DNA from: Nitrospira sp.
GTDB taxonomy: Bacteria; Nitrospirota; Nitrospiria; Nitrospirales; Nitrospiraceae
DNA: 64,000 bases
Direction of reading: 5' to 3'
NCBI GenBank assembly: GCA_005116745.1
Contig: SWDS01000010.1
Location: forward strand, 442,552-506,551
How positions within the stretch are numbered: the stretch's first letter is position 1; the number at the start of each line of letters is the position of its first letter. Below the pieces are notes generated by a model that made no database searches, had not been told where the DNA came from, and saw nothing but the letters and a program-made list of their open reading frames with translations. Shown in pieces: positions 16,245 to 26,169 of this stretch. The position numbers and the translations under genes were made by a program.

Positions 16245-17313
16245 CCGGTTCCAAGGGGGCACCTACCGGAGCAGATTCAGGCGATTCCTCAGGCTTGCTC
16301 TCCTGCGCGGAGAGTGTTGCGGATTTCTTGGACTTGGTTCTGGAACCAAGAGAATGCGGGGTGGCGGCGGGCACAAACTTTTTAAGTCCAAAGATTCGCA
16401 GTTTGCGATACAACGTCGAGCGGCTTACTTCCAAGTCTCTGGCCACGCGGGTCAAGTTCCCTCGATGCAGACTGATCGCCTTCACCAGCAACTCCATCTC
16501 AATCCGACGGTGAGCGGCCCGCAGGGAATCCAGTGAGTCCACCGTTTGGAGTTCTTCGCTGGCCAGATCTAAATCCTGAGGAGTAATCTCCATTCCTTCG
16601 GCCATGACGACGGCGCGTCGGATCCGATTGCTGAGTTCCCGCACATTTCCTGGCCAGGAGTAGGTACGCAGCACGTCAACGGCTTGGGCAGTATAGCCTT
16701 GAATCGGCTTGCGGTAGGTTATGGCGGCGCGCTTGAGAAAGACCATTGCCATGAGTAAGGTGTCCTCGCCCCGGTCCCGCAGCGGTGGCAGATGAATGCG
16801 TAACACGCCAAGCCTATAGTAGAGGTCTTCCCGAAACAGGTTTTTGTCGATTGCCGCTTTCAGGTCGACATTGGTCGCGGCAAGAACACGCGCATCCACA
16901 TGGAGCGTCTCTTGTCCCCCGACCCGTTCGAAGGTGCCTTCCTGTAAGAATCGAAGCAGCTTGACTTGTAGGGTGGGCAGCAGATCGCCAACCTCATCAA
17001 GAAACAACGTCCCACCAGCTGCCGCTTCCAGTTTGCCCTTCTTTTGTTGAACGGCTCCTGTAAAAGCGCCGCGTTCATGACCGAATAGTTCCGACTCCAA
17101 TAATGTTTCCGGGATAGCTCCACAGTTGATCGGCACGAATGGCCCATGCTTCCTGAGGCTTCGCTCATGGATCTCTTGCGCAGTCAATTCCTTGCCCGTG
17201 CCTGTCTCGCCGGTGATCAGTACCGGCATCTCGGTGGTCGCCATCTTGCGAACTAAGTCAAAGACTGCGCAGATAGCGGGACTTGCTCCCACTATTTCGT
17301 TCACGGTTTCCAC
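16228..17313 (-). CDS. Sigma-54-dependent transcriptional activator (no receiver domain)
   Basis: About 361 residues. The AAA+ domain has Walker A GETGTGKE (35-42), the sigma-54 contact loop GAFTGA (82-87), Walker B GGTLFLDEVGDL and the R-finger region FREDLYYRLGV. A Fis-type helix-turn-helix (GNLTRVARDLEVSRSTLYRKL) follows near 275-310, then a 50-residue basic, Pro- and Ser-rich tail. There is no N-terminal receiver, GAF or PAS domain: the AAA+ module begins almost at residue 1, so activity must be controlled by a partner protein, by expression, or constitutively. The GTG at 17313 is preferred because GGAGG lies five bases upstream. Targets are unknown. Confidence 0.9.
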   Translation of the reverse strand: METVNEIVGASPAICAVFDLVRKMATTEMPVLITGETGTGKELTAQEIHERSLRKHGPFVPINCGAIPETLLESELFGHERGAFTGAVQQKKGKLEAAAGGTLFLDEVGDLLPTLQVKLLRFLQEGTFERVGGQETLHVDARVLAATNVDLKAAIDKNLFREDLYYRLGVLRIHLPPLRDRGEDTLLMAMVFLKRAAITYRKPIQGYTAQAVDVLRTYSWPGNVRELSNRIRRAVVMAEGMEITPQDLDLASEELQTVDSLDSLRAAHRRIEMELLVKAISLHRGNLTRVARDLEVSRSTLYRKLRIFGLKKFVPAATPHSLGSRTKSKKSATLSAQESKPEESPESAPVGAPLEPVHQLS

Positions 17314-17699
17314 AAGCACCTCCCCGGTGTGGATTCCTGGAATGACACCCCTAAGATCTTCTTTTCCTGAAGCACGTGTCCACGATACGGTCTTGCGTGG
17401 TTCACGTCCTAGCCGGCCTGAATGGCTCTATTCTGAGTCATGGTCATTGGTGATGGGTATATTCATACCGTGTAAGTTGAGACGATACTTGTACAGATGG
17501 CTCTAGCTTATACCACAAAGAGGCACTAGGGCTCTCGTCAAAGTACTTGCTCTGTTCTACGTATCACTCAGAGTCTCCGCATACTGTCCTATCTTGATAC
17601 ATGACATTGAATGTAAGGCAGTGATTAGTGCCTAATAGGCCTGTTGTGTATATTCAGTTAGAGATGTATGGCTCTAGCTGTCTTTCTATTGGAGGTGTG
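17314..17699. other. Divergent intergenic region
   Basis: About 385 bp between the leftward sigma-54 activator and a possible decayed rightward gene. It should hold the promoter of the activator. I see no -24/-12 element and no strong -35/-10 pair I would defend. Confidence 0.35.
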
Positions 17700-18040
17700 A
17701 TGCATATGGCTCACCATGGCATAAGGACGACGGATGAACAGTTTCTGACCGTCACGCGCTAGGTGGAGCGTAATGCGCCGCAGGTAAGACTGGTCAGAGA
17801 GGCTAAAAATAACTGGCTATGACTCAGCGTAAAGCGCTGAACGCCGAGAGACGTGAAGCTCCCCGCGTGGTTGAGTAACTGGCCGGTCGACCTTCCACGG
17901 AATTAGGTCGTGCAGGTAGTCGTCTTGAAACCGGCGAGGAGTTAGAGGCTCTTGAGAGCGTGTATAGCGTGGCCGCCCATTTTGGCGAGGAAGGTTCAAT
18001 GAACCGCATGGTGAAATGGTTTGGGATGGAATCTACGTGA
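17700..18040 (+). pseudogene. Possible decayed small gene
   Basis: TTGGAGGTG precedes an ATG at 17700 that opens MHMAHHGIRTTDEQFLTVTR and then hits TAG at 17760. The frame continues protein-like (VERNAPQVRLVREAKNNWL) to a TGA. A shifted frame then reads MTQRKALNAERREAPRVVE, TAA, then LAGRPSTELGRAGSRLE and ESVYSVAAHFGEEGSMN to a TGA near 18040. The run of hydrophilic, protein-like segments separated by stops and one frame change suggests a degenerate gene of about 110 codons. I do not recognise it, and chance is not excluded. Confidence 0.3.
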
Positions 18041-18164
18041 CGACCCTGCAGGTGTCAAAGCGTCCATCCACCCGTAATGTCTCTTACTGCCCCCCTGCCC
18101 TCCCAATGTGGGATACCGCATCACATGGTAGCTGTGTACAATCAGTCTCCATCACGGAGAGGCC

Positions 18165-18542
18165 ATGGCGCAGTTTTCTCACAAGCGCACCTATATACGG
18201 TTTCCCTTCCATGCTCCGCTCATTATAGGCGGCGAATCCCATATCTGTGAGGGGATACTTAGGAACCTCTCGATGGATGGTTGTTCGATCGTATGCGATC
18301 GTGAAGCGGACCTCGGCAGCAAGGTACGCGTGAATCTGCTCTTGCCAGATCAGACCTCGTCCTTACCCATTGAGCTGGGCCGGGTGACCTGGGTGCAGGG
18401 CCGTGAGTGTGGAGTGGAATTTATCCAGCTGCCCTTGCATGCGAGGTTGCGCCTCAATCGCACATTGCGAACCGCGCTCATTCAGTTTCTCGACGCTCCC
18501 AAGAATCGAAAGTTACCAGAACATATCGTCTCAGGCTTGTGA
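18165..18542 (+). CDS. PilZ domain protein
   Basis: A 125-residue single-domain protein. The c-di-GMP-binding signature appears as KRTYIRFPF near residues 7-15 (the RxxxR-like arm) and NLSMDGC at 34-40 (the D/NxSxxG loop), followed by the strands VRVNLLLPD, LGRVTWVQGRECGVEFIQL. PilZ domains bind cyclic di-GMP and control motility, exopolysaccharide or enzyme partners. The first Arg of the arm is Lys here, so binding should be tested rather than assumed. GGAGAGG precedes the ATG. A c-di-GMP-type EAL gene lies elsewhere in the window, near 36 kb. Confidence 0.8.
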   Translation: MAQFSHKRTYIRFPFHAPLIIGGESHICEGILRNLSMDGCSIVCDREADLGSKVRVNLLLPDQTSSLPIELGRVTWVQGRECGVEFIQLPLHARLRLNRTLRTALIQFLDAPKNRKLPEHIVSGL

Positions 18543-18664
18543 TCGCTGGTCCCTGTACGGTGTCATCATCCCACGTAGGCCGTCTCTCAGTTTTCCAAGT
18601 CTAACCGTGGTCCTCAGAAACAGAACGCTTCACGAAGGGAACGGCAATTAGAGGCCATCGCACG

Positions 18665-19393
18665 CTACAGATTCTTCGGCCACAATGAACCCAACTCTGG
18701 ATACTTCGCGCGATAGTCGGCGTGACTAGCACGAATGACTTTCCGCGCTTCCTCCCGTCCATATACACTGGTGATTTCTACTTTGTGATGGGTCGTCCCT
18801 GGCGCGCTCTTATAGGTCAAAAAATAATGCTGAAGGCGATCCATGAGTGCAGACGGACATTGTGAAATGTCCGTGAAACTCCCGTACACGGCATCGTCCC
18901 GCATCACGGCGATGATCTTGTCATCGGCTTCACCGCCGTCGGCCATGCTCAATCCGCCGATTGGCAGCGCTGTGAGGAGGATATCGCTATGGGGAATGCT
19001 CTTTTCCGACAACACGCAAATATCAAGTGGATCGCCGTCTCCGACCATGCCCTTGCGGCGAGCTCGTTTGGCAAAGATGCCGGCGACTTGGTCTCCTGAG
19101 TAGGTCTGCGGAATGAGTCCATAGTAGACGGGACAGAAGTTTGAAAACCGCTGCGGCCGATCCACCTTGAGAAAGCCACTGTTCTTGTCCACTTCATATT
19201 TGACGGTGTCAGTCGGGACGATTTCAATGTAGGCCGTGACCACATCCGGGGCCTCTTCTCCAATAGACACGCCGTGCCACGGATGTGCCTTGAACATCAG
19301 CCCGAGCAGACGTTGAAAGGGGTCGCTCCCTGCCCGTATCTCGGTTGTCTTATCTGAATCCTCTCCCCTTCCCTTTCCCTTCCGCTCTTTCAT
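18665..19393 (-). CDS. ppa: Inorganic pyrophosphatase (family I)
   Basis: A soluble family I pyrophosphatase that hydrolyses PPi to two phosphates and pulls biosynthetic reactions forward. The metal-binding signature DGDPLDICV is present, with KYEVDKNSGFLKVDR and the FCPVYYGLIPQTY active-site region. From the ATG at 19393, which follows GGAGGGG, it is 242 residues, longer than the E. coli enzyme (175). The extra N-terminus is highly charged (KERKGKGRGEDSDK) with a FKAHPWHG segment resembling eukaryotic-type or extended bacterial forms. A farther upstream start (19465) has weaker support. Confidence 0.92.
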   Translation of the reverse strand: MKERKGKGRGEDSDKTTEIRAGSDPFQRLLGLMFKAHPWHGVSIGEEAPDVVTAYIEIVPTDTVKYEVDKNSGFLKVDRPQRFSNFCPVYYGLIPQTYSGDQVAGIFAKRARRKGMVGDGDPLDICVLSEKSIPHSDILLTALPIGGLSMADGGEADDKIIAVMRDDAVYGSFTDISQCPSALMDRLQHYFLTYKSAPGTTHHKVEITSVYGREEARKVIRASHADYRAKYPELGSLWPKNL

Positions 19394-19638
19394 GTCCCCT
19401 CCGGTTCTTTTCTGAATATCTTGGCGAATTGCAACGCTTCTGAATCGTGCCCCAGTATCGCCCAAGATGTTAGCGAGAGCAATGACTTCCTAATCTTAGA
19501 TGGGGAGAGGTTGAGAAGATCTGTGATTCACAGCTGCTTGGACTAGCCGGGGACCTAAGCCCGAGGCGTCTTCTCTGTGGGTCTAGCGAGTGTGCTGTCT
19601 TGCTGACGATGTTGTTCTGGAGATCTCTCGCTTTAGGA

Positions 19639-22600
19639 TTAGGTTTGGTCGGCATCTGCTGCGGCAGATCGAGGATGTTCCAATTTGTCTTGATTGGAAG
19701 CGCGATCATCGACGGGGGATTGCTGAGTCGTTGTTTCGGGAGAGACCTTTGACGCACCTGCAGGGCGTGAAATCAACCGACTAAGCTTCGTGTTGTTTCC
19801 TAATCCATTCTGTAAGACAACGCCGGCCAGTCCTATGGTTGCCGATAGCTTGAGCGCCGTAGACTCTTCGACGTTTTCTATTGGGTCGTCGGGCTTAAGA
19901 AACTCTTTAGGCTCTGCCTTGGCTGTGGCGGTGTTCTGACTATCCGTCTGGTATCCCATTGCATCTGGCTCACGCTTTTCTCCAAGATTGGGCAGCCGTT
20001 CTGCCTTATGCTCAGCAAGGGCTTTCTCCACAGGGGCAGAAACAACCGAAGGGTCTGTATGGTCAGGAGTGAGAATTTCTATCGGCAGAGGGCCCTCCGT
20101 CTTAATGTCAATCACGTTCCGAGGGTTATCCGGCAGACGGAATCTATCCTCTTCAGACTCATTCGATAAGTTTATTCCTGGCAAAGAAGCATTTGTAAAC
20201 ACATTGCTATCACGAATTCCAAAATTGGCTGTTGCCAGTCTGTGTGCCATATCTTCCGAAAACTCATCCGCCACAGTAGTGGCGATCGGCCCTTCGTTCA
20301 CATTCGTGAGGTTGATGGTGAATTGCTCGGTATAGCTCTGGCCGCCACTGTCCGTCACTTGCACGGTGAGGTTGTGGCTCGCGGCCGCTACATAATTGAG
20401 GAGGCTCCCGTCCGCCACCGTGATCACACCCGTACTCGCATCGATGGCAAAGCGGCCGCCCGCCGTATCGGTCAGGCTATAGGTTTTTGTGTCACTCGCA
20501 TCGGGATCGGTGCCCGTGACTGCGCCGACTACGGTCCCGGTTACTGCGCTCTCGGCGACGGTGTTGGCGGAGAGGGCGAGGTCCGTTGGCCCCTCGTTCA
20601 CATTGGTGAGATTGATGGTGAATTGCTCGGTATAGCTCTGTCCCCCGCTGTCCATGACCTGGACCGTCACCGTGTGGTTGGCGGCGCTCTCATAATCAAG
20701 CAAGCTGCCGTCGGCGACGGTGAGCCGACCAGTGGCACTGTTAATGGCAAACCGGCCCCCGGCAGTATCGGTCAGGCTATAGGTCTTCGTGTCGCCCGCA
20801 TCCACATCGCTTCCCGTGACGGTGCCCACCACCGTGCCGGTCGTGGCATTCTCGGCGATGGTGCTCGCGGACAGGCTCAGGTCTGTCGGCGCTTCATTGA
20901 TATTTGTCACTCGAACAGTGATCGCTTGTGAATCGATGCCTCCTCGTCCGTCGCTGGCCTGTACGACGACCTGATACGTATTGTTGCGGTCTGTATCGGT
21001 TGGCTGTTCAAAGTTTGGGGTTGAGTTTAAATGTAATACACCAGTGTTCGGATTGATCGTAAATTGAGCCGCATCCGCCCCTCCAACAACGCTGTACGTG
21101 ACCCGTGCACCTTGATCCTGGTCTATGGCACGAACTCGTGTGACGCTCGCGTTGTTTTCTCGAATCGTTACGGAAGCGATATCGCCTCCTTGATTGCTGG
21201 TAATCCTTGGTGCTTCGTTGACATCCGTGACACGCACACTAATTGACTGTGTGGCCGTCCCTCCGTGGCTGTCAGACACCTGAACCGTCACATCATAGAC
21301 ATTGTCTCTCCCCACATCCGACGATAGCTCGAAGTTCGGAGCAGTGGAGAATCGAAGAGCGCCGGTGGCGCTATCGATCGAAAACCGCGCCGCATCCGGT
21401 CCTCCGGCGATGCCGTACGTCAGGGTTGTTCCAGTATCAACGTCCATCGCAGCTACTATAGTCACGGTATTTTGATTTTCCGCTACATTCACAGCAGCCG
21501 CTGCTCCTCCGTCATTGCTGGTGATGATCGGCGCCTCATTCACGTTCGTGAGATTGATGGTAAAGCTCTCGGTGTAACTCTGCCCGCCGCTGTCGGTGAC
21601 CTGGACCGTCAGGCTGTGGCTCGCCGCCGCTTCGTAATTCAACGAGGACCCGTCCGCGACCGTGATCACGCCGGTGCTGGCATTGATGGCAAAGCGGCCG
21701 CCGGCGGTATCGGTGAGGCTATAGCTCTTCGTGTCCCCCGCATCGACATCGGTGCCGTGACTGCGCCGACTACGGTCCCGGTTACTGCGCTCTCGGCGAC
21801 GGTGTTGGCGGAGAGGGCGAGGTCCGTTGGCCCCTCGTTCACATTGGTGAGATTGATGGTGAATTGCTCGGTATAGCTCTGTCCCCCGCTGTCTGTGACC
21901 TGGACCGTCACCGTGTGGTTGGCGGCGCTCTCATAATTAAGCAAGCTGCCGTTGGCCACCGTGAGCTGGCCGGTGGCACTGTTGATTGCGAACCGGCCCC
22001 CCGCCGTATCAGTCAGGCTATAGGTCTTCGTGTCGCCCGCATCCACATCGCTTCCCGTGACGGTGCCCACCACGGTGCCGGTGGTGGCATTCTCGGCCAC
22101 GGTGCTCGCCGACAGGCTTAGGTCACTCGGCGCCGTATTCGCATCCGCAACGTTATAGTCCACGTGAACGTTGTCGATGAATAAGCGATCTCCCCCGCTC
22201 GTTCCAGTCACCACAAACTGAATCTTGGTATCGGCAGACATGTGTTCCGAGATATCGAAACTGGCCGTGCCACTGCCTGTATGATTCGTCTTAGAAAAAG
22301 TGCCGTCGCTCAGGGTACGATAGTTGGCGCCGCCATCGGTTGAGATGCGGACTTCGACAGTGCCCCCCTTATCCAAATCATTATTGTAGTCAAAGCTGAG
22401 AGTGGCACTCCGTGCACTACTCAGATCCACAGCTCGGCTCACGGACGCCCCAGCTACCTGGGTCTGAATCCGCAACTCACCGGAATTGATCTGAATATGT
22501 CCACCATTGGCATCACTCTTCCCTACATCGACTTCCGTCCAGTTTGAGGACCATGACCTGGTTCCATCATTGTTTCCATAGGACTTGTCCGAGAATGTGT

Positions 22601-23414
22601 CGGCAACCGTTTCATTTCCCAAGACCTCAGCCCAATTCATTTGCGCATCGTAATCGACAGCCAACGACGTCTCGATGGTTCCCGTACTAACTTCCAACTC
22701 CCAATCTCCGCCGAGCGAGATGCTGCCGGTGAGGTCATTGCTCGCCTGCACATCGGCTCCTGTGAGGTTAGCCAGCATGTCCACCGCAGCTTGTCCTGCT
22801 TCCCCTTGCGCAAATTCACAGCCATAGACCAGGATATCGGCCTGCTCAGAAAGTGATTGGTGAATGACCGCCAGATCATCCGCATATTGAGTAGACATCG
22901 AGTCCGCATTGAGCACCCCAGTCCCGAGCTGGAGTTCACCGGCACCTCCGTGTGAAATAAGATGAATGGCATCGATGCCGTTACGTTGGGACAAGGCGTT
23001 CGCCATCTGCTCAATGCCATCCTGTCCGCCGTCGAGCATAATGACTTCGACGTTCGAGTTCATGCTGCTGAGGAGATCCTGGTAGTTCGGAACGGTGGGG
23101 TCAACAAACACCACTTCACTTCTTGACTCACCTGGATTATAGGTCGCAATCGCGTCAAGTACGCCCTGCGATTCAGCCTGCTCTGCAGACGGGCCATCGG
23201 CATGATGATCTGACGAAACGGCCGTCTCGGCCTGCTCTTGCGCGACCTGTTCAGATGCCACCTCAGAAGCCGTCGCTGAGGCAGCTGCGTCGAACATGAG
23301 CCGCTGTTCGAGAGAAATGAGAGACCCTTTGATACCAGACGATGATGTCTGGGCCGGTCGGTCCTTCTGGCCGCTTGAGTGAGGTGCTTTCTTTTTTCTA
23401 CCGAAACCGAACAT
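19639..23414 (-). pseudogene. DUF4347/cadherin-repeat surface protein, split by a one-base frameshift
   Basis: Two frames (21666-23414 and 19639-21669) form one gene of about 1258 codons. The N-terminus has a LEPR-like motif (SLEQRLMFDAAA) and a DUF4347 domain (VIMLDGGQDGIEQMA, HLISHGGAGELQLG, DILVYGCEFA), then a jelly-roll-like domain. At least five cadherin-type repeats of about 95-100 residues follow, with GTVVGTVTGSDVDAGD-like calcium sites and a C-terminal hydrophobic stretch (LSATIGLAGVVL). Such proteins are large exported adhesins, often secreted by type I systems. At 21751-21760 the sequence reads GGTGCCGTGAC where the sister repeat at about 20508 reads GGTGCCCGTGAC: one C is missing and the frame is lost. 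Mutation or assembly error. Confidence 0.85.
20513..20930 (-). repeat. Cadherin repeat nearly identical at DNA level to 21757-22130
   Basis: This segment and 21757-22130 share long identical stretches (for example the same wording from CCGTGACTGCGCCGACTACG onwards); by eye about nine in ten bases agree over some 370 bp. The similarity at silent positions points to recent duplication or gene conversion between repeats, and makes the region prone to slippage and misassembly. Confidence 0.7.
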
Positions 23415-23703
23415 AGGTATGCCTCAGTCCATCCAGATAAAGACCCACATCACATATCAGTAAATCTCGGTACGAGTGAGGGTGATCCACAAGCGACAGG
23501 GAGGAACCGATCCCAACCATGACAAATAATCAGCTACGCGTGTATACCCCCTTGATTACACTCTAATCTTTCACATTGTATGTGGTCGGTAAGACATTGC
23601 TTATTAAGCATGTATCACTTCATTTCATACAGCGGTATGCATTTCACTCTGAAGCGTTAGTTCGATCAGCTCAAATTTGAACTCCGCTTTCTCGCCTCGC
23701 GGC
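23415..23703. other. Intergenic, AT-rich upstream region of the surface-protein gene
   Basis: About 290 bp that should contain the promoter of the leftward DUF4347 gene. I see no gene and no box strong enough to call. Confidence 0.35.
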
Positions 23704-23990
23704 CTGATGCATATGCCGAGTCTTTCAATGTCAAACTCGGTGCATGAGGAATGACCGTGACCACTGTTGGTACAGTGCAGGCTCAAGGCACTCTCCAAAT
23801 CCTCAACCAAACTTGTACTCGACCAACTGTGCCCTGGCCCACCCAGCTTGATCACCCAGTTCACCATTCATACGAACACCACGGAACGTATCTTGGCAAT
23901 TGGAGATCGAAGTGAGGCAGGATCAGACAGGTTCCATCTTGATATCAAGGGGAATTAGTTCGGCGCCAGTTGCGTTGGCTCGATGAATAG
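23704..23990 (+). pseudogene. Decayed DUF3617-type gene, paralogue of the one at 5.2 kb
   Basis: DNA and protein match the 5177-5665 gene in two blocks. The first (GCCGAGTCTTTCAATGTC, FNVKLGA) carries TGA where the paralogue has the Trp of GAWEM. The second (SKSSTKLVLDQLCPGPP, then GDRSEAGSDRFHLDIKG) carries TAG where the paralogue has the Trp of GKWLRASC, and continues GASCVGS. About 200 bp between the blocks is deleted. Two nonsense codons plus a deletion make this a true pseudogene, not an error. It has no partner genes of its own. Confidence 0.75.
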
Positions 23991-24298
23991 AAGTGTCACT
24001 CAATACATTCACTCTGCTATTTAAACTCATGATACGAATCATGTTTTGCTCGACGAGGAAATAATGGCCTAAGAGCCGTCCATACGGAGAATTGCCCCAA
24101 TACGACGCCCATCTTCGCCCTCCTCGGTAATCTCCAAGCCGGCACTCCAATCGTGACCATGGAAACACAGCTGGCAGGGTCCGCTCTTGAGGGGTCAACA
24201 ATGTAGCCCTTGAGGAACACCGGGAGTCAGGGTACACTGAATTTCCTGCGCTCTTCCCAAACCCAAGTACGGTACCGTCATCAGAAGGAGATTCTTGT
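23991..24298. other. Intergenic region
   Basis: About 300 bp before the rhodanese gene. Minus-strand frames here are long but have no domain; one reads SGPCQLCFHGHDWSAG, which contains a CxxC, and could be a decayed fragment. I cannot support a gene. Confidence 0.3.
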
Positions 24299-24766
24299 AT
24301 GAAGACCATGAATGGGTTAGCTCTCTGTCTCGTCTCTGCCCTCATCGGCGCATCCCTGTCCCTATCTTCTCCCGCTCTCGCTCAGAGCCTCCCACCGGCA
24401 GCCAAACAAAACGGTGCCGCGGTACAGAAGCCTGTCAGAACCATCGGTATGGAAGAGTATCGAAAGATCGTCGAGAATCCTGGACCAGCCTTGATCGTCG
24501 ATGTACGAGAGCCGTACGAATATGCAGCCGGGCACGTCCCGGGGGCAATCAACATTCCACGGGGCGTGATCCAAACCGAAATCTGGAAACACGTCGGATC
24601 TGCAGAGAAAGCCGACGCGGAACGCCCGATCGTGCTCCAGTGCCAAGCTGGGAGGCGTGCAACCCTTGCTGCTCAAACCCTTGGAGAACTTGGATTCACG
24701 CAGACCTCTGCGGTCATCATGAACCTCGACGACTGGAAGCAATCCGGCAATCCTTTCGTGAAGTAA
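24299..24766 (+). CDS. Periplasmic rhodanese-like sulfurtransferase
   Basis: A 155-residue single-domain rhodanese with a signal peptide (LALCLVSALIGASLSLSSPALA, cleavage near residue 29). The CH2A-type motif VDVREPYEYAAGHVPGAINIP spans 67-87 and the active Cys115 sits in the loop QCQAGRRA, which begins the anion-binding helix. It is expected to carry a persulfide or process thiosulfate in the periplasm. AAGGAG precedes the ATG. A small monooxygenase-like gene follows 37 bp later on the same strand. Confidence 0.88.
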   Translation: MKTMNGLALCLVSALIGASLSLSSPALAQSLPPAAKQNGAAVQKPVRTIGMEEYRKIVENPGPALIVDVREPYEYAAGHVPGAINIPRGVIQTEIWKHVGSAEKADAERPIVLQCQAGRRATLAAQTLGELGFTQTSAVIMNLDDWKQSGNPFVK

Positions 24767-24803
24767 TCGTTTAGGTATTCAGATTCCAACTGTGGAGAAT
24801 CCC

Positions 24804-25106
24804 ATGAGCGTCGACCGCTCTCTCCGTGTGATTGCCCGTGCCAAGGCCAAGACCGACCATGTGGGACAGGTGCGAGAGATCCTGACTGTCTTAGTTGATG
24901 CGACTCGCCGGGAACCTGGCTGTCTCAGCTACGAGCTTTTGCAGAACCATGCCGATCCGACTGACTTTGTGTTTGTCGAACGATGGGCCAGCCCGGTAGC
25001 AGAACAGGCGCATTTCCTGACGCCTCATCTGTTGGCCACGCTGCAACAGTTGACCGGTCTTCTAGCCTCTGAACCTCAGATCTGTCGGTATGGTGTCGTG
25101 CGATAG
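24804..25106 (+). CDS. Antibiotic biosynthesis monooxygenase (ABM/YgiN-like) protein
   Basis: About 100 residues from the ATG at 24804, which is preceded by GGAG (a GTG at 24792 is an alternative). The dimeric ferredoxin-like ABM fold is shown by LRVIARAKAKTDHVGQVREIL, RREPGCLSYELLQN, FVFVERWAS and the HFLTPHL helix. Relatives are quinone monooxygenases or have no known activity. It ends inside the 5' part of the longest frame of the following epimerase gene, whose real start is downstream. Confidence 0.85.
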   Translation: MSVDRSLRVIARAKAKTDHVGQVREILTVLVDATRREPGCLSYELLQNHADPTDFVFVERWASPVAEQAHFLTPHLLATLQQLTGLLASEPQICRYGVVR

Positions 25107-25215
25107 TTGGCTGTCTTGGTCGATCTCTGTCAGGATGAACCCCAGGATGGGATATCCTGAGATTCCCCTCCAAGTCGACGTTGGCACAACCGAACCCGCA
25201 CGGAGAACCCAGACG

Positions 25216-26169
25216 ATGACACTCGTGACGCCAGACACAGAACTCACTCTCTCGTACCACAATCAGCGAGCTGTCGTATCTCCCTGGGGCGCGTCGTTAC
25301 GACGATACTTCTTTATTGATGCAGACGGGCAGGAGATCGATATTGTCTGGGGCTATTCTGGTGGGAGTGGGAAGCGAGGCGGACAGGGCGACGTGCTCAT
25401 CCCCTTTCCCGGTCGCATTGGGAATGGCCAATATTCATTCGACGGGCAAGTATTCCAACTTGACTGCAATGACAAGGAGGGCCCCAATGCCATTCATGGA
25501 TTTGTTCGGAGTCTGCCGTGGCAGGTGCAGGATGTTCACGCAAACAAGGTGACGTTTGAAATTCGTCTCGATGCCGAGACATATGCTGGACGAGGCTATC
25601 CTTTTTCACTTGCCGTAAGAGTGATGTATGACCTCGGTGCCTCTGGGCTCACCTGCACATTCACCGTGAGAAATGAAGGGCAACAGGCTGCGCCGGTCGG
25701 AGTCGGATTTCATCCCTACTTCACCGTTGGAACGTCTGTGATCGACGAGGCTGAGGCGCAGATCCCAGGAGCCGCCTCTGTGGAATTCAATGAGTGGCTT
25801 GTTCCAACAGGCAAGATCCTGAGCGTGACCGGCACGCCGTGGGACTACCGGCGATTTCGCGGGATTGGCCATCAGCGCTTCAACCATTGTTATGTACAGC
25901 TCGAACGTGACGCACAGGGAATGGCCACGGCATCCTTGCGTCATCCCGCAAGCGGCCGTGTCATCGACATGATAATGGATCCCGCGTTTTTCGCAGTGGT
26001 CGTGTATACCGGAGATGCCATTGCCGACGCGCCACGAGCCGCGCTTGCCATCGAACCGATGACCTGCGCGAGTGATGCGTTCAATCATCCGGACTGGGGG
26101 CTGAAGCGGCTCGTTCCCGGTGAGACATTCTCCGGGCGGTATGCTGTACGGCATCGGGTCATATCGTAA
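25216..26169 (+). CDS. Aldose 1-epimerase family protein
   Basis: About 317 residues from the ATG at 25216. It is a beta-supersandwich mutarotase-type protein: ISPWGASLRRYF-like start, PFPGRIGNGQYSFDG, NAIHGFVRSLPW (first catalytic His), VGVGFHPYFTVG (second His) and LAIEPMTCASDAFN (catalytic Glu). These enzymes interconvert alpha and beta anomers of aldoses or act on phosphosugars. No sugar-pathway genes are adjacent, so the substrate is open. A longer frame from 25090 would overlap the preceding gene and adds an unrelated N-terminus. Confidence 0.88.
   Translation: MTLVTPDTELTLSYHNQRAVVSPWGASLRRYFFIDADGQEIDIVWGYSGGSGKRGGQGDVLIPFPGRIGNGQYSFDGQVFQLDCNDKEGPNAIHGFVRSLPWQVQDVHANKVTFEIRLDAETYAGRGYPFSLAVRVMYDLGASGLTCTFTVRNEGQQAAPVGVGFHPYFTVGTSVIDEAEAQIPGAASVEFNEWLVPTGKILSVTGTPWDYRRFRGIGHQRFNHCYVQLERDAQGMATASLRHPASGRVIDMIMDPAFFAVVVYTGDAIADAPRAALAIEPMTCASDAFNHPDWGLKRLVPGETFSGRYAVRHRVIS

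Noticed and set aside
17850-17870. GTGAAGCTCCCCGCG as another copy of the IS200-type end.
   Set aside because: It shares the first dozen bases with the left end at 36412 but has no hairpin, so chance is likely.
20242-20931. A 229-codon plus-strand frame inside the adhesin gene.
   Set aside because: It mirrors the repeated cadherin DNA on the other strand; repeats keep the antisense frame open.
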